Origin: Leptospira biflexa serovar Patoc strain 'Patoc 1 (Paris)'
GTDB taxonomy: Bacteria > Spirochaetota > Leptospiria > Leptospirales > Leptospiraceae
Assembly: GCF_000017685.1 (NCBI RefSeq)
Contig: NC_010602.1
Location: 1,187,001-1,251,000, forward strand
Length of the DNA stretch: 64,000 bases
Direction: 5' to 3'
Shown here: one piece after another, positions 45,476 to 56,325 of the stretch
Numbering within the stretch: position 1 is the first letter of the stretch
How the letters are laid out: each line of letters begins with the position of its first letter
Notes under the pieces: generated by a model
What the model saw: the letters and a program-made list of their open reading frames with translations, nothing else
What the model was told of the DNA's origin: nothing
Database searches by the model: none
Made by a program: the position numbers and the translations under genes

Positions 45476-46201
45476 TTATCCTTTTTTCGGTGTGAGTTTT
45501 CCATCTACCCAATGCAAACCACACTCTTTCTTAGATTCTTGTTCCCACCACCACCTTCCCGCACGAAAGTCTTCGCCCGGTTCGATGGCTCGTGTGCATG
45601 GTGCACAACCGATGCTTGGGAATCCTTTGTCATGCAAAAGATTATAAGGTACATTGTGTTCGCGGATGTACTTCCAAGTATCTTCAAAACTCCAATGGAG
45701 TAGGGGTTGGTATTTGATTAAATTTCGTGCTGGATCGGATTCGAATAAAGACATCTCTGTCCGAAATCCGGATTGGTCTTTTCTAAGGCCAGTCACCCAA
45801 ACTTCCATCCCAGTGAGTAAGGAATCAAGAGGGACTAGTTTTCGGATCCGACAACATTCTTTTCTTAGGTCTTGCGAATCGTAAAATGCATTGGGGCCGT
45901 TTGTATCCACAAAATTTTGGATCTCTTTTGTATTGGGAAAATGGGTTTCAATATTTGCCCCATAACGAATGTTTGTTTTTTGCCAAACATCATAGGTTTC
46001 TTGGAAAAGCCGTCCAGTATCCAAAGTGGCGATGCGGATGGGGATTTGTTCGGATAGGATGGCATGGGTGATGGCTTGGTCTTCGAGTCCGAAACTTGTG
46101 GTGAAGACCACTTTGCCCGGGAATTCGGAGCTCAATTGGCGTAAACCATCCACAAGCGAGCGGTTGGCATAAGATTCTGTCAAAACTTCCAAATTTCCCA
46201 T
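45476..46201 (-). CDS. cysH: APS reductase (adenylyl-sulfate reductase, thioredoxin-dependent)
   Basis: A 241-residue PP-loop reductase. Two cysteine pairs, Cys116-Cys117 (KECCRIRK) and Cys199-xx-Cys202 (GCAPC), are the [4Fe-4S] ligands that mark APS-using rather than PAPS-using enzymes. The catalytic Cys227 is in KKECGLH. TSFGLEDQ and LDTGRLFQETY bind the nucleotide. With no APS kinase gene here, sulfate would go sulfate-APS-sulfite directly. A CCAAT-(N9)-ATTGG dyad lies about 25 bases upstream of the ATG and may be a control site. Confidence 0.95.
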   Translation of the reverse strand: MGNLEVLTESYANRSLVDGLRQLSSEFPGKVVFTTSFGLEDQAITHAILSEQIPIRIATLDTGRLFQETYDVWQKTNIRYGANIETHFPNTKEIQNFVDTNGPNAFYDSQDLRKECCRIRKLVPLDSLLTGMEVWVTGLRKDQSGFRTEMSLFESDPARNLIKYQPLLHWSFEDTWKYIREHNVPYNLLHDKGFPSIGCAPCTRAIEPGEDFRAGRWWWEQESKKECGLHWVDGKLTPKKG

Positions 46202-46269
46202 ATTTTCCCCGTCCTAGCATCCAATGTTTTGTATATTGGACGATTTGTAAAGTATATTAGCGGAAATTA

Positions 46270-47334
46270 TTAGATAGAGAAGTCTTCTACGTAAACTTTT
46301 GCCTTTTTGATCCGCAGGAAAACGGTCTCCCCAGGGAACAAATTCAGATACTTATAGGTTTCCTGTTCAAGGACAGATTCGATGAGAGTCCCTGTATCCA
46401 CTCGTTTTAACTCCACTCGCACATTCCGGCCCGTCGAATGGATGTATTGGATTTCTGCTGCAATGCCTTGGTCTTTTTCTCTGACGATTTCCACATCATA
46501 AGGTCGGACGTAGGCAACGGCATCTGATTCTTTGATGTTTTGGTGTTCGGAGGAGTCTAGGGCAAGGTTTCCTATTTTTGTTTTCCCTTCTTCGATTCTC
46601 CCATGGAAAAGGTTCACGTCACCTAAGAAGTGAAAGACGAAGGGAGATTTGGGTTTGTTGTACACTTCGTCAGGACTTCCGACTTGTTCCAATTGCCCTT
46701 GGTTTAGGATGACAATCCGGTCACTCACTTCGAGAGCTTCTTCTTGGTCATGGGTCACAAAAACACTGGTGATATGGATCTCATCATGGAGCCTTCGTAA
46801 CCAATTCCTAAGTTCTTTTCTCACTTTGGCATCGAGTGCACCAAAGGGTTCATCGAGTAATAAAAATTTGGGTTCGATGGCAAGGGCACGAGCAAGTGCT
46901 ACCCTTTGCCTTTGCCCACCGGAGAGTTCATGTGGGTATCGGTTGTGAAATTTTTCCAATTGGATGAGGGTGAGAAGTTTTGTGATTTTTTCTTGGATTT
47001 CTTTTTTAGATGGTCTCGTTTTTTTGGGTCTGACTTCTAAACCAAAGGCAATGTTTTCAGCAATCGTCATATGACGAAAGAGTGCATAGTGTTGGAAAAC
47101 AAATCCTACTTCACCATTTTGGATTTTGGATGAGGCCAATTGTTCACCCACAAAACTCACCGAACCAGAGCTAGGTTCTTCGAGGCCTGCGATGATTCGT
47201 AGTAAGGTTGTTTTTCCAGAACCAGAAGGACCAAGTAAGGCCACAAGTTCTCCATCAGGGATGGTAAGGTTCACATCTTTTAAGGCTGTAAACGATCCAA
47301 AAGTTTTATGTACATTTTGTATTTCAATAGGCAT
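46270..47334 (-). CDS. cysA: sulfate ABC transporter ATP-binding protein
   Basis: A 354-residue ATPase of the importer. Walker A is GPSGSGKTT, the ABC signature is [15 protein letters not shown], Walker B is [11 protein letters not shown] and the H loop is VTHDQEEA. The C-terminal part has the TOBE-like regulatory domain seen in CysA. It follows cysW by one base, and its end is 68 bases before cysH on the same strand, so uptake and reduction may share a transcript. Confidence 0.94.
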   Translation of the reverse strand: MPIEIQNVHKTFGSFTALKDVNLTIPDGELVALLGPSGSGKTTLLRIIAGLEEPSSGSVSFVGEQLASSKIQNGEVGFVFQHYALFRHMTIAENIAFGLEVRPKKTRPSKKEIQEKITKLLTLIQLEKFHNRYPHELSGGQRQRVALARALAIEPKFLLLDEPFGALDAKVRKELRNWLRRLHDEIHITSVFVTHDQEEALEVSDRIVILNQGQLEQVGSPDEVYNKPKSPFVFHFLGDVNLFHGRIEEGKTKIGNLALDSSEHQNIKESDAVAYVRPYDVEIVREKDQGIAAEIQYIHSTGRNVRVELKRVDTGTLIESVLEQETYKYLNLFPGETVFLRIKKAKVYVEDFSI

Positions 47335-47335
47335 G

Positions 47336-48139
47336 TTATGGTCTCTCGGTTCGTTTTTCCAAAATCAATTTAAAGATGAGGGTTAGAAGTGATAAAAACA
47401 CTAGTAAGGTGGCACAAGCAAACGCACCAACGGAATCAAATTCATTGTATAACATTTCGATGTATAGGGGAAGGGTTGTGGTTTTACCACGGATGTGACC
47501 ACTTAAGACAGAAACGGCTCCAAATTCCCCCATAGCTCTTGCATTACAAAGGATGATCCCATATAACAGACCCCATTTGAGATTTGGCAAAATGATTCGC
47601 CATAATAATTGTCCAAAACTTGCTCCGAGTAACAATCCTGCTTCTTCTTCTTCACGACCCTGGCTTTGCATGAGTGGGATGAGTTCCCGTGCCACAAATG
47701 GAAACGTGATGAACACGGTTGCAATGATGAGTCCTGGAGTATTGAATACAATTTTAATATGATGCTCTGATAGGAAGTCACCAAAGGTACCTTGCCTTCC
47801 GAATAACAACAAAAAGATGAGTCCAGATACCACAGGAGATACCGCGAAAGGAGAATCGATAATCGTCACGAGTAAATTTTTCCCTGGAAACGAAAACCGA
47901 GTGATGGTGAAGGCCGCAGTGATTCCAAATAAGGTATTTAAGATCACGGATACAACCGAAACCTTGACTGTAAGTCCAATGGCAAAAAGTGCATATTCAC
48001 TTGTGATGGAGGACCAATACTTATCCAATCCTTCGGAAAAAGCCTCAGAAAAGACTGTATAAATCGGCAAAATTAACAATACAGCAAACAACGTGTATGC
48101 GATAATTATCAGTAAGAAGGGAACAAGTTTCAATTTCAT
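47336..48139 (-). CDS. cysW: sulfate ABC transporter permease CysW
   Basis: A 267-residue inner-membrane permease with about six transmembrane helices and the cytoplasmic EAA loop, [31 protein letters not shown] in pieces. Its start overlaps the cysT stop by four bases. Order and similarity to its partner mark it as CysW: in the operon the binding protein is first, then CysT, CysW and CysA. Confidence 0.92.
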   Translation of the reverse strand: MKLKLVPFLLIIIAYTLFAVLLILPIYTVFSEAFSEGLDKYWSSITSEYALFAIGLTVKVSVVSVILNTLFGITAAFTITRFSFPGKNLLVTIIDSPFAVSPVVSGLIFLLLFGRQGTFGDFLSEHHIKIVFNTPGLIIATVFITFPFVARELIPLMQSQGREEEEAGLLLGASFGQLLWRIILPNLKWGLLYGIILCNARAMGEFGAVSVLSGHIRGKTTTLPLYIEMLYNEFDSVGAFACATLLVFLSLLTLIFKLILEKRTERP

Positions 48140-48966
48140 GTGAGTTTTTTCGAAGCCCGTTCTTGTAATAAATTAATAAGAAACATAAAGAAAAACGAAG
48201 AGAGTAACATCACAATCGCAATGGATGTTGCCTTCTCATATTCGTACTGTTCTAGTTTGGTGACAATGAGTAGGGGCAAAATTTCTGTTTTGCCAGGAAG
48301 GTTCCCTGAAATAAAAACGACTGAACCATATTCCCCTATGCTACGTGCAAACGCCATTCCCGTTCCCGCAAGAAGTGACGGCCAAAGTTCAGGTAATAAT
48401 ACTCTCGTAAATGTTTGGAAGGGAGTCGCACCAAGGCAACGAGCACTTTCTTCCAATTCTTTCGGAAGTTCTTCGATCACAGGTTGGACTGTTCTTACCA
48501 CAAAGGGAAACCCAATGAATACCAGTGCGATCACAATGCCGACTGGTGTATAAGCAATTTGAATCCCCCACTCGGCAAAAAAGGAACCAATGATACCTGT
48601 CTCGGAGTAAATTGTCGTCAGTGCAATCCCGGCAACCGCTGTGGGTAAAGTGAAAGGTAGATCTATGAGTGTATCAAAAAATTTTTTGAACGGAAACTGA
48701 TAACGAACAAGGACCCAAGCAAATAAAAAACCAATGAAGAGGTTCAGTAGGGCAGAAACAAAACCTACAGTGAAACTCAAATACAAAGCAGATCGAATGC
48801 GTTCATCGGTAAACACTTCCAGGATTCCAGAGATTCCAATTCCCAAAGAATGGATCAAAAGTCCAAGAAGTGGTATGATGACAATGGCGGACGAATAAAA
48901 GACAGTTAATCCTAAACTGATTCCAAAATGGATTTTTTTGTACGGCCGCGTTTTAATTTGCATCAT
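48136..48966 (-). CDS. cysT: sulfate ABC transporter permease CysT
   Basis: A 276-residue inner-membrane permease. [16 protein letters not shown] and the EAA loop [25 protein letters not shown] (in pieces) are typical of CysT (CysU). [15 protein letters not shown] is the conserved motif after the loop. The gene begins next to the sbp stop and overlaps cysW by four bases, so the three are coupled. Confidence 0.93.
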   Translation of the reverse strand: MMQIKTRPYKKIHFGISLGLTVFYSSAIVIIPLLGLLIHSLGIGISGILEVFTDERIRSALYLSFTVGFVSALLNLFIGFLFAWVLVRYQFPFKKFFDTLIDLPFTLPTAVAGIALTTIYSETGIIGSFFAEWGIQIAYTPVGIVIALVFIGFPFVVRTVQPVIEELPKELEESARCLGATPFQTFTRVLLPELWPSLLAGTGMAFARSIGEYGSVVFISGNLPGKTEILPLLIVTKLEQYEYEKATSIAIVMLLSSFFFMFLINLLQERASKKLT

Positions 48967-50004
48967 TTATTTGGTTTTGTAGATGGCATCAAATAATCCA
49001 CCATCTGCAAAATGTTTTTTCTGTGCAGAGTCCCAAGTTTCACCTAAATCGGATAGAGAAAATAATTTTAGATTGGGAAAATCTTTCGCCGTAGATTTAG
49101 CAATGGTTGGATCAATGGGACGGAAAAAATGTTTTGCGATGATGGTTTGTCCTTCTTTTGAAAAAAGGAATTCAAGGTATGCACTCGCTTTTTCCAAGTT
49201 ACCTTTTTCTTTTGCCGTAGTTGTGACAATAGCGACGGGAGTCTCTGCTTTGATGGATTCAGATGGGTAAATGACTTCCAAACTATTTTTTCCAGAGCGT
49301 TTTTCTTCATCTAACGCAAGTTTTGCTTCGTTTTCCCAGGTGATGAGAACATCTCCAATCTTACGGTTGACGAAGGTAGTGGTGGATCCTCTGGCACCTG
49401 TATCCAGAACAGATGTATTTTTGTATAAGGATTTAATGAATTCGTTTGCTTTCTCATCGGACTTATATTTACGTTTGGCATACCCATAAGCCGCAAGGTA
49501 ATTCCATCGAGCCCCCCCACTTGTTTTTGGGTTGGGAGTGATCACAGAAATCCCTGGTTTTACGATGTCATCCCAATCTTTGATTTTTTTGGGATTCGAT
49601 TTCCGAACAAGGAAGATAATTGTAGAGTAATAAGGAATACTTTTATTTGGAAGTTTGGTTTGCCAATTCGATTCAATTAACTTCGATTTGCTGGCAATAC
49701 TGTCAATGTCATACGTCAGTGCTAGACTGACAACGTCTGCATCGAGGCCATCAATCACCGCACGAGCTTGTTTTCCCGAACCGCCATGAGATTGTTGGAT
49801 GGTAAACTCGTTTCCCTTTTTCTCCTTCCAATGTTTGAGGAAGGATTTGTTGATTTCTTCATACAATTCCCGGGTTGGATCAAAAGATACATGGAGAAAA
49901 TTTGGATCTGCAAAAAGAGAAGTGACGATCCCAATTCCCAAAAAAATGGACAATATGACAGAAAATCTCGGTTTAAATTGGAGGAATTGGGTAAAATAAT
50001 TCAT
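48967..50004 (-). CDS. sbp: periplasmic sulfate/thiosulfate-binding protein
   Basis: A 345-residue solute-binding protein with an N-terminal signal sequence (about residues 1-32, ending near SLFA). [35 protein letters not shown] and [19 protein letters not shown] are the sulfate-binding motifs of Sbp/CysP. It leads the leftward operon sbp-cysT-cysW-cysA. In the 179-base gap upstream, TTTGAT-(N6)-ATCAAA (near 50017-50034) is a dyad that could be an operator. Confidence 0.94.
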   Translation of the reverse strand: MNYFTQFLQFKPRFSVILSIFLGIGIVTSLFADPNFLHVSFDPTRELYEEINKSFLKHWKEKKGNEFTIQQSHGGSGKQARAVIDGLDADVVSLALTYDIDSIASKSKLIESNWQTKLPNKSIPYYSTIIFLVRKSNPKKIKDWDDIVKPGISVITPNPKTSGGARWNYLAAYGYAKRKYKSDEKANEFIKSLYKNTSVLDTGARGSTTTFVNRKIGDVLITWENEAKLALDEEKRSGKNSLEVIYPSESIKAETPVAIVTTTAKEKGNLEKASAYLEFLFSKEGQTIIAKHFFRPIDPTIAKSTAKDFPNLKLFSLSDLGETWDSAQKKHFADGGLFDAIYKTK

Positions 50005-50183
50005 TTCTGCACCTATTTGATCAATAAATCAAACTCATCCTCCAATTTAGTGAATATTTGTCAATGGAAAATCTGCCGAGTTCTCCTTTGGATTTGGATT
50101 CTTGACATAAACCAGAAAAGGAAGAAGATAATTCTCTCAAGGAAATCTGGGGAAGTTCGATCCTTAAGGGAGAAGGCACCCCA

Positions 50184-51836
50184 ATGAATGTAAACGTTGA
50201 CAAACAAAACTTAATTCCTTTTCCGCAAACTGAATTGCGGGTGAATCAACGGGATGGTGCAAATAACAACTACTTTGCGGTCAAAGAAAGTTTTGGAGAG
50301 ATTTTAGAACGTGAATTCCAAATCCATTCGGACAAACCAAAATCAGCCTCTGATTGGAAACCTCTCCATGCCGACTCAAATTCGAATGAACCCGAAACAC
50401 TTTCCGTTTCCAATCGAGAAGTCGAAAACCAAACATCACCAATCAATGGCCCAAAAAATCCTGAGACGGAATTTACTTCTAGCCAAAAGTCAAAAGAAGA
50501 GTCCACTGAGGAAACTTCAGAAGAAGAAGATTTAGACCGAGAGGCACTTGAATATAGCATTGGGATTTTGTCCAACCATAGCCTTTGGGAAAAACAAAAT
50601 CTCCCTGCGAATGAAGGGAATGATTCCTTACAAAAGGAAAAAACAATTGCTCTTTCGTTACAGAAATCTGCGGAAAAGAATAATCTGTATGGAAATAAAG
50701 AATCCAAAAGTTTTTTAGAAGAAACAAAAAAACTTGCAGAGAATTTTTTGAAAACGGAACTTTTGGAAACCAAACAAAACCTTATTTCAAACAAACAATC
50801 GTTTGCTGATAAAATACCAAACAATCTTTTGAGCTTTCCTGGTTCACAAAAGAAGATCCAATCGGAAAAATTGGGTAACGATTCCAATACCAATCCAAAC
50901 CCAGTTTCGCAGAAACTTGAAAATGTTCCAAGTGGTTTCACTTTAGCGGAATCTTTTTTGCAAAAGGGAAAACAAATCCGGGGTGTAGAGAACGAAAGCC
51001 AATCGGAAGGATCTCTTCGTAAACTGGATTCACGAACCAAAACTAATAAAAATCAAAAATCGGAATTTTCATTCACGGATTCATTTACGGAAAAAGAAAA
51101 TGGAAATGTTTCCATCACTTCTGACAAAATGATTCGTTCTCTTGGTTTGAAAGAAAAAGAATTCCAAAAACAAAATGAAAACAAAAACCAAGTTCTAAAC
51201 GAAAAACAAAAGATAGAACAAACTTTGGTAAACCAAATTCAAAATGTTTCTTCTTCTAAGATGGGTGAAGAGAATGGAAAGTCCTCTGATGAAAGGGGCA
51301 CAAAACAGGGATTCAATCTACATTCAGTAGAAAACAAACTCCATACTAAATCAGAAGAAGTAAAAACTCTCGAACGAAATCAAAAACCTAAAGAAAACAA
51401 TTTGAAACAGAACTTGGATGAACTGATCAAACAAGCAAAGTTTGACATTGTTCAAAATGGAAAATCCAGTGCGGAAATCATCATGAACCCGAAAGAATAC
51501 GGTCGATTGACTCTTCAGGTTTCTGTGGATGGGGAAAAGGTAGAAGGTCGGATCTTGGTAGAATCGGAAGAACTACAAAAATCACTCCAAAACGAAATCC
51601 AAACGATCAAAGAAAATTTAAAAGAATCTGGCCTTGATTTACAAGCGTTAATCATCGATTTATGGGATGATGGAAGCCAACTTGCAGACAGACAAAACCA
51701 AAACGAACTTTACCAAACCTTAATGGAAACGGCCAAAAATCGTGGAAAAATGGGTATGTTAGAACAGGAAGAAGGTTTGGACTTAGAAGGAATTCCTTTG
51801 CCACAAGATTCCAAAGTATTAGAATTTTTCGCGTAA
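50184..51836 (+). CDS. fliK: flagellar hook-length control protein FliK-like
   Basis: A 550-residue protein. The first 400 or so residues are low-complexity, rich in Lys, Glu, Asn, Ser and Gln, as in the ruler part of FliK. The C-terminal domain (about 410-520) has the family pattern: AEIIMNPKEYGRLTLQVSVDGEKVEGRI (in pieces), then LQNEIQTIKENLKESGLDLQALI. It measures hook length and triggers the export switch. It lies directly upstream of flgD and flgE, the normal spirochaete order, which supports the call. The ATG follows GGGAGAAGG. Confidence 0.85.
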   Translation: MNVNVDKQNLIPFPQTELRVNQRDGANNNYFAVKESFGEILEREFQIHSDKPKSASDWKPLHADSNSNEPETLSVSNREVENQTSPINGPKNPETEFTSSQKSKEESTEETSEEEDLDREALEYSIGILSNHSLWEKQNLPANEGNDSLQKEKTIALSLQKSAEKNNLYGNKESKSFLEETKKLAENFLKTELLETKQNLISNKQSFADKIPNNLLSFPGSQKKIQSEKLGNDSNTNPNPVSQKLENVPSGFTLAESFLQKGKQIRGVENESQSEGSLRKLDSRTKTNKNQKSEFSFTDSFTEKENGNVSITSDKMIRSLGLKEKEFQKQNENKNQVLNEKQKIEQTLVNQIQNVSSSKMGEENGKSSDERGTKQGFNLHSVENKLHTKSEEVKTLERNQKPKENNLKQNLDELIKQAKFDIVQNGKSSAEIIMNPKEYGRLTLQVSVDGEKVEGRILVESEELQKSLQNEIQTIKENLKESGLDLQALIIDLWDDGSQLADRQNQNELYQTLMETAKNRGKMGMLEQEEGLDLEGIPLPQDSKVLEFFA

Positions 51837-51865
51837 TTGAAACATAAATAAAGATCGAGGACAAT

Positions 51866-52450
51866 ATGCCAGACGGAATTCAAGATTTATCCACACAAAA
51901 TTCAACACGAACCAAATACTTTGAAGGGGATAGAAGTTTTAATATCCGCAAACATTTGGATCAATTGGAAAAAGAAGAAACAAGTGGTTTGAAAGGGATT
52001 GAAATCAGAGAAAAACAAAAAGAGTTAGGGAAAGATGATTTTTTGAAACTACTCTTAACTCAACTTTCTCACCAAGATCCAACAAACCCAGTGCAAGACA
52101 AAGACTTCATCGCACAGATGGCACAGTTTTCTTCACTTGAACAGATGAAAAATATATCTTCTGGAATTGCCAGAATGGAATCAAAACAAAGTTATTCGGT
52201 AGTAGGAAAAATTGTATCGGGTCCAGATTTGGTAACCGGTGAGGATGTCACAGGTCTTGCTGGTGCCATTCTTTTTGATAACGAAGGAAAAACATACGTT
52301 AGAGTGAATGGTCGGATGCTTGATGTTTCTAAAATTAATTTAATCTCTGATCCAGAGTTGTTAAAATCGGAAACACAATTCCAACGTCCAACTAACATTC
52401 CTGAGATTCCTAATAATACATTAAAAAAACAAGAAGCTTATCAGGATTAA
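51866..52450 (+). CDS. flgD: flagellar hook assembly (capping) protein FlgD
   Basis: A 194-residue hook cap protein. The conserved N-terminal motif [39 protein letters not shown] (in pieces) is diagnostic. The C-terminal beta domain is short, so the protein is smaller than E. coli FlgD (about 230). It is between fliK (29 bases upstream) and flgE (38 bases downstream), one operon. Confidence 0.94.
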   Translation: MPDGIQDLSTQNSTRTKYFEGDRSFNIRKHLDQLEKEETSGLKGIEIREKQKELGKDDFLKLLLTQLSHQDPTNPVQDKDFIAQMAQFSSLEQMKNISSGIARMESKQSYSVVGKIVSGPDLVTGEDVTGLAGAILFDNEGKTYVRVNGRMLDVSKINLISDPELLKSETQFQRPTNIPEIPNNTLKKQEAYQD

Positions 52451-52488
52451 TCAAAAAAGGTCGATAAAAAAAGAGAGGATAGTACGTT

Positions 52489-53883
52489 ATGATGAGATCA
52501 CTTTATTCCGGTGTTTCCGGATTGAAAAACCACCAAGTTAGAATGGATGTTATTGGTAACAACATTTCTAACGTTAACACACATGGATTTAAAACAGAAC
52601 GTGTAACGTTCCAAGATATGATCTCACAAGAATTGCAAGGTGCTTCTGAACCAAATGAAAGGATTGGGGGAACAAACCCAAAACAAGTTGGTCTTGGATC
52701 ACTCATTGCTGCCATTGATAAAATCATGACACAAGGTGCTTTACAAACCACAGGTAAAAATACAGACCTAGCCGTTTCTGGTGAAGGGTTTTTTGTTGTG
52801 AAAGATGGAGACAAACAATTTTACACTCGTGCTGGTGCCTTCAACGTTGATAAAAATGGATTTTATGTAAACCCAGCAAACGGGCTAAAGGTGCAAGGTT
52901 GGAATTCAAGGCTTGATGAGTCAGGGAATAAATACATCAATTCCGCAGGATCATTGGAAGACATTGTGATCCCTCTTTACTCCAAAGAACCTGCTCGTGC
53001 CACTCAGAATGTTGACTTTCAATCCAACCTCAATGCTAGTGTTGCTGCAGTTCCACCTGACGCAACAGAAGAAGACATCCAACGTTATATCAATGATCCG
53101 GATCCTCGCCAAAGAAGAGGCCATGTAACATCCATTAATGTTTACGACGAACTGGGTAACACTCGCCAAATGGGAGTGGAGTTCTACAAAATGCGTGAAA
53201 ATGTTTGGAAGATGCGCTTTAAATTAGAAGATGCAAGCCAAGTGTCAGTGGATGTGAATGGAACAGGTGGTGAGAATACGAGTGTTTCTGGTAATACAGA
53301 ACTAGAAGTTTCTTTCACACCGGATGGAAAGATCATCAGTGTGTCTGACGGTGTTGATTCGCAAACCACAGGAAAACTCAAAGCAGACATTTCTTTCCGC
53401 ATTCCTGGAAATCCATCGGCGCAAAAATTTAGCCTAAACCTCGGTGAAGCGGGTCTTGTTGGTGGCATTACACAGTTCTCATCCGATTTCACAACAAAAG
53501 CAGTGAAACAAGATGGTTACCCAATGGGATATATGGAATCTTTTTCTATCGATAACACAGGGACTGTGACGGGTGTTTTCTCCAATGGGGTGCGCCAACC
53601 TCTCGCAAGAGTAGCCCTTGCCAACTTCACAAACCCAGCAGGTCTCAACAAAGAAGGAGACACGATGTATAGTTTTTCACTCAACTCTGGGGAAGCAAAC
53701 ATCGGAGAAGCGGGTAGCCAAGGCCGCGGGAAAATCAATGCGGGGCTTCTTGAGATGTCAAACGTAGACCTTTCTGATCAATTCACAGATATGATTGTGA
53801 CCCAAAGGGGTTTCCAAGCAAACTCTAGAACCATTGTGACATCAGACCAGATGATCCAAGAAGTACTCGGACTCAAACGATAA
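52489..53883 (+). CDS. flgE: flagellar hook protein FlgE
   Basis: A 464-residue hook subunit. The N-terminal heptad region begins [20 protein letters not shown] with [21 protein letters not shown] follows, and the C terminus ([23 protein letters not shown]) is the matching helix. The middle domains are beta-rich and variable. In spirochaetes FlgE subunits can be cross-linked by lysinoalanine through a conserved Cys and Lys, but this protein has no Cys visible in its sequence. A strong terminator follows. Confidence 0.96.
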   Translation: MMRSLYSGVSGLKNHQVRMDVIGNNISNVNTHGFKTERVTFQDMISQELQGASEPNERIGGTNPKQVGLGSLIAAIDKIMTQGALQTTGKNTDLAVSGEGFFVVKDGDKQFYTRAGAFNVDKNGFYVNPANGLKVQGWNSRLDESGNKYINSAGSLEDIVIPLYSKEPARATQNVDFQSNLNASVAAVPPDATEEDIQRYINDPDPRQRRGHVTSINVYDELGNTRQMGVEFYKMRENVWKMRFKLEDASQVSVDVNGTGGENTSVSGNTELEVSFTPDGKIISVSDGVDSQTTGKLKADISFRIPGNPSAQKFSLNLGEAGLVGGITQFSSDFTTKAVKQDGYPMGYMESFSIDNTGTVTGVFSNGVRQPLARVALANFTNPAGLNKEGDTMYSFSLNSGEANIGEAGSQGRGKINAGLLEMSNVDLSDQFTDMIVTQRGFQANSRTIVTSDQMIQEVLGLKR

Positions 53884-53893
53884 GAGTAGAGGG

Positions 53894-53917
53894 AAAGCGG
53901 GGGTAACCCCGTTTTTT
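53894..53917 (+). terminator. rho-independent terminator after flgE
   Basis: CGGGG and CCCCG pair around a GTAA loop; AAA precedes and six T follow. It ends the fliK-flgD-flgE unit 10 bases after the flgE stop. Confidence 0.88.
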
Positions 53918-53979
53918 CCTTGAGTTCTGCAAAATTCTAAGAAAACTAGGTCAAACTAAACCTTTTAGAATTTTGTCAA

Positions 53980-56325
53980 TTGTCACGTTTTCAAAAAAAT
54001 ACCCTCCTCGTTTTCACTCTTCTTACGGCAATCGCCTATGCTCCGTTATACTATTCGATTAAAAATGTAATCAAAAAAGAATCACTCCCGATTACTTTAG
54101 AAACTCCCGAAACTGTTGTTTTTTTTAGTTTGGGAGAGTTTGAACCGAAAGGAGAAACTTTCGATCGAAATACCATTCGCATTTTGAAGGAAATGATCAG
54201 TTTCCAATTGGAACAAACTACAGATGCAGTGTATTTGGGTAAACACTCGGAACTTTCATCACCCAAACAAAATCGTTCGGAAATGATTCTTTCTGGAACC
54301 ATCCAATGGGAAGAAAAAGGGGTGTTATTCACGCCTAAACTCCGTTATGTGGAATCAAAATCAACCGTCGAAGGAAAATCTATCTTTGTTCTTTATGAGG
54401 AAAGGGGTTCCCTCGTTCTCAAAATACAAACATCGCTCACAAATTTACTAGATGAAACCATTCGTTTGAACCGTCTTATCAAACGAAATCCCATTTGGTC
54501 ATTTGTTTCGGAGGGACAAATCCTTTCCGAGTCAGAATTTGTAAAACTATCAGAATATGATCCAAAAGGTAGTATTGAAAACCGAAAGAATTTTTTCCAA
54601 TCCATCAATTTCAAAACTGATTTCAGCGAATGGCAAAGATATCTTTTACGTTTGGAGAAACATTCGGAAGAAAATCTAAAAGAGGTATGGAAAGAAGTTG
54701 GTGGAAATCCATCGCTTAGTTCCTTTCTTTCGTTTACGGTCGCAAAAAAGATTTCCGAATTTTATTTTTATCAAGCTGAATATAGTAAGGCGATTGAATT
54801 TGCAAACGCAGCTAGGCGCGAAAAAGAAAAATCCAAACTTGTGTTCCATAGTGAATATGCAGACACATTCTCCTTGATTGGAAAAAGTTTGGTCCTTAAT
54901 GGCAAAAAGGAAGAAGCTATATTCTATCTCACTTCTGCCAAAAAGATATATGATACCTTAGGATTATCCAAAGATCCTATGGGGATTGAGAATTCCTATT
55001 TTTATGGATTGACACTTTATGAAGTATCCCAACTGGAACTTTCCGCTTTCGAACTTTCTGGGTTACAAGGAAACTTAAGTGATATTTACCAAAACATCTA
55101 TTTGGAATATAATTTAGCACATATTCTCTATCAAATGGGTCGATACGAGGCTACAATTTCCCTACTCAAAGACCAAAAGAAAAAAATATTCGAAACTTCT
55201 ATCCCCAATTTTGAAATTGCATTACAATCTTTATTATTGTATGGAGCAGCTGAATACCAAATGGGAAACTGGAGTGTTGCCAAATCCATTTGGGAATCCA
55301 TCGTTTTTGCAAAAACAACATATGCAATCGATGACACATTGGTGTACCGGAGTGCTTTATTTAATTTAAGCATAATTGCTTCACAAAGAAAAAACTCCGA
55401 ACAAGCTGATTCCTATTACAAACAATATGTGAAACTGACACCCTATGGACAAATCAAACCATTTCCAGCAGATACTCATTTCGAAATTGGCAAACCTATT
55501 TATCCATATACTTGGGTACAACCTAGTTCTTCTCTATTTTCTGACTTAGAAGAAAAAACAATTCGTTCTTATACGGGTCGTTATTTATTTCAAACCCAAG
55601 ATGAAGAAATTCGAGCAAGGACTTACGAAAACCGTTTGGAAGATACAAATTTGTTTTTGGATGATTTATTAAATCCTAATGCCTATCTTTCCAAATCCAT
55701 GATGATACTCAGGAAATCCTTGTTTGGTGACCTAAAAGTTTTTGAACGTGGAAACCAGGTAGTTTTCTTAGACATCGGCCCTGCACTCAACCATCCAGAA
55801 TACCCAGGAGTCACTTCACAAGCAGTCGCTAAACATTTCCCAAAAATGGAAGTAGTGTTATGGGAATTACCTGGTGAAGTGGATTTATTTTTAAAAAAAG
55901 TAAAACCAGAACTCAAAGAAAAGTTATATGGATTCTCAAATATTCGAATCCTTTCCGCGGATGGTGTGGGTGATTTCCAAACAGAATACAATGATCCGAA
56001 TCACTGGATCCTTCGCAATCGCCCTATCCCAAATTTGAAACACAAAACGATCATCATACGAGCTGCTAACTCCATTGATATCTATGAACCTTATACCAAA
56101 ATTTCACCTCATTTTATGAACTTGGGTAAAGAGCTAAAAGAAAATCCGGTTTTGTATTTTTTTAATCGCAGCATTCTCCTCAAACCAAAGGGAAAGGAAA
56201 AGTTTATTTTAATTGGAAATCAATCCATCCGCGGTTTTCATCACAATTTCCAAAGTTTAGATCGAAATGGCGAGCCACCGTATTCCATTTTGCCTTTTAG
56301 TATCAGCGATGAGGTGATGCCATGA
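53980..56325 (+). CDS. unrecognised TPR protein with C-terminal Rossmann-like domain
   Basis: A 781-residue protein. An N-terminal hydrophobic helix (about residues 8-28) anchors it. A region of about 170 residues follows, then several TPR-like repeats (about 250-490, for example FYFYQAEYSKAIEFANAARREKE and WSVAKSIWESIVFAK). A C-terminal domain starts near residue 585 with VVFLDIGPALNHP and MEVVLWELPG, which looks like the SAM-binding part of a methyltransferase; this is tentative. The TTG start is the only one that keeps the membrane helix, and no ribosome site is visible. The stop overlaps the next gene by four bases. Confidence 0.7.
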   Translation: MSRFQKNTLLVFTLLTAIAYAPLYYSIKNVIKKESLPITLETPETVVFFSLGEFEPKGETFDRNTIRILKEMISFQLEQTTDAVYLGKHSELSSPKQNRSEMILSGTIQWEEKGVLFTPKLRYVESKSTVEGKSIFVLYEERGSLVLKIQTSLTNLLDETIRLNRLIKRNPIWSFVSEGQILSESEFVKLSEYDPKGSIENRKNFFQSINFKTDFSEWQRYLLRLEKHSEENLKEVWKEVGGNPSLSSFLSFTVAKKISEFYFYQAEYSKAIEFANAARREKEKSKLVFHSEYADTFSLIGKSLVLNGKKEEAIFYLTSAKKIYDTLGLSKDPMGIENSYFYGLTLYEVSQLELSAFELSGLQGNLSDIYQNIYLEYNLAHILYQMGRYEATISLLKDQKKKIFETSIPNFEIALQSLLLYGAAEYQMGNWSVAKSIWESIVFAKTTYAIDDTLVYRSALFNLSIIASQRKNSEQADSYYKQYVKLTPYGQIKPFPADTHFEIGKPIYPYTWVQPSSSLFSDLEEKTIRSYTGRYLFQTQDEEIRARTYENRLEDTNLFLDDLLNPNAYLSKSMMILRKSLFGDLKVFERGNQVVFLDIGPALNHPEYPGVTSQAVAKHFPKMEVVLWELPGEVDLFLKKVKPELKEKLYGFSNIRILSADGVGDFQTEYNDPNHWILRNRPIPNLKHKTIIIRAANSIDIYEPYTKISPHFMNLGKELKENPVLYFFNRSILLKPKGKEKFILIGNQSIRGFHHNFQSLDRNGEPPYSILPFSISDEVMP

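Noticed and set aside
46202..46269. CCAAT-(N9)-ATTGG dyad as a shared sulfur-regulon operator
   Set aside because: The cysJ upstream region has only ATTGGCCAAT and the sbp region a different dyad (TTTGAT-N6-ATCAAA), so a common site could not be defined.
50270..51040. 256-codon reading frame antisense to fliK
   Set aside because: The low-complexity fliK region gives few stops on the other strand; the translation is Ser/Phe/Lys-rich and unrelated to any family.
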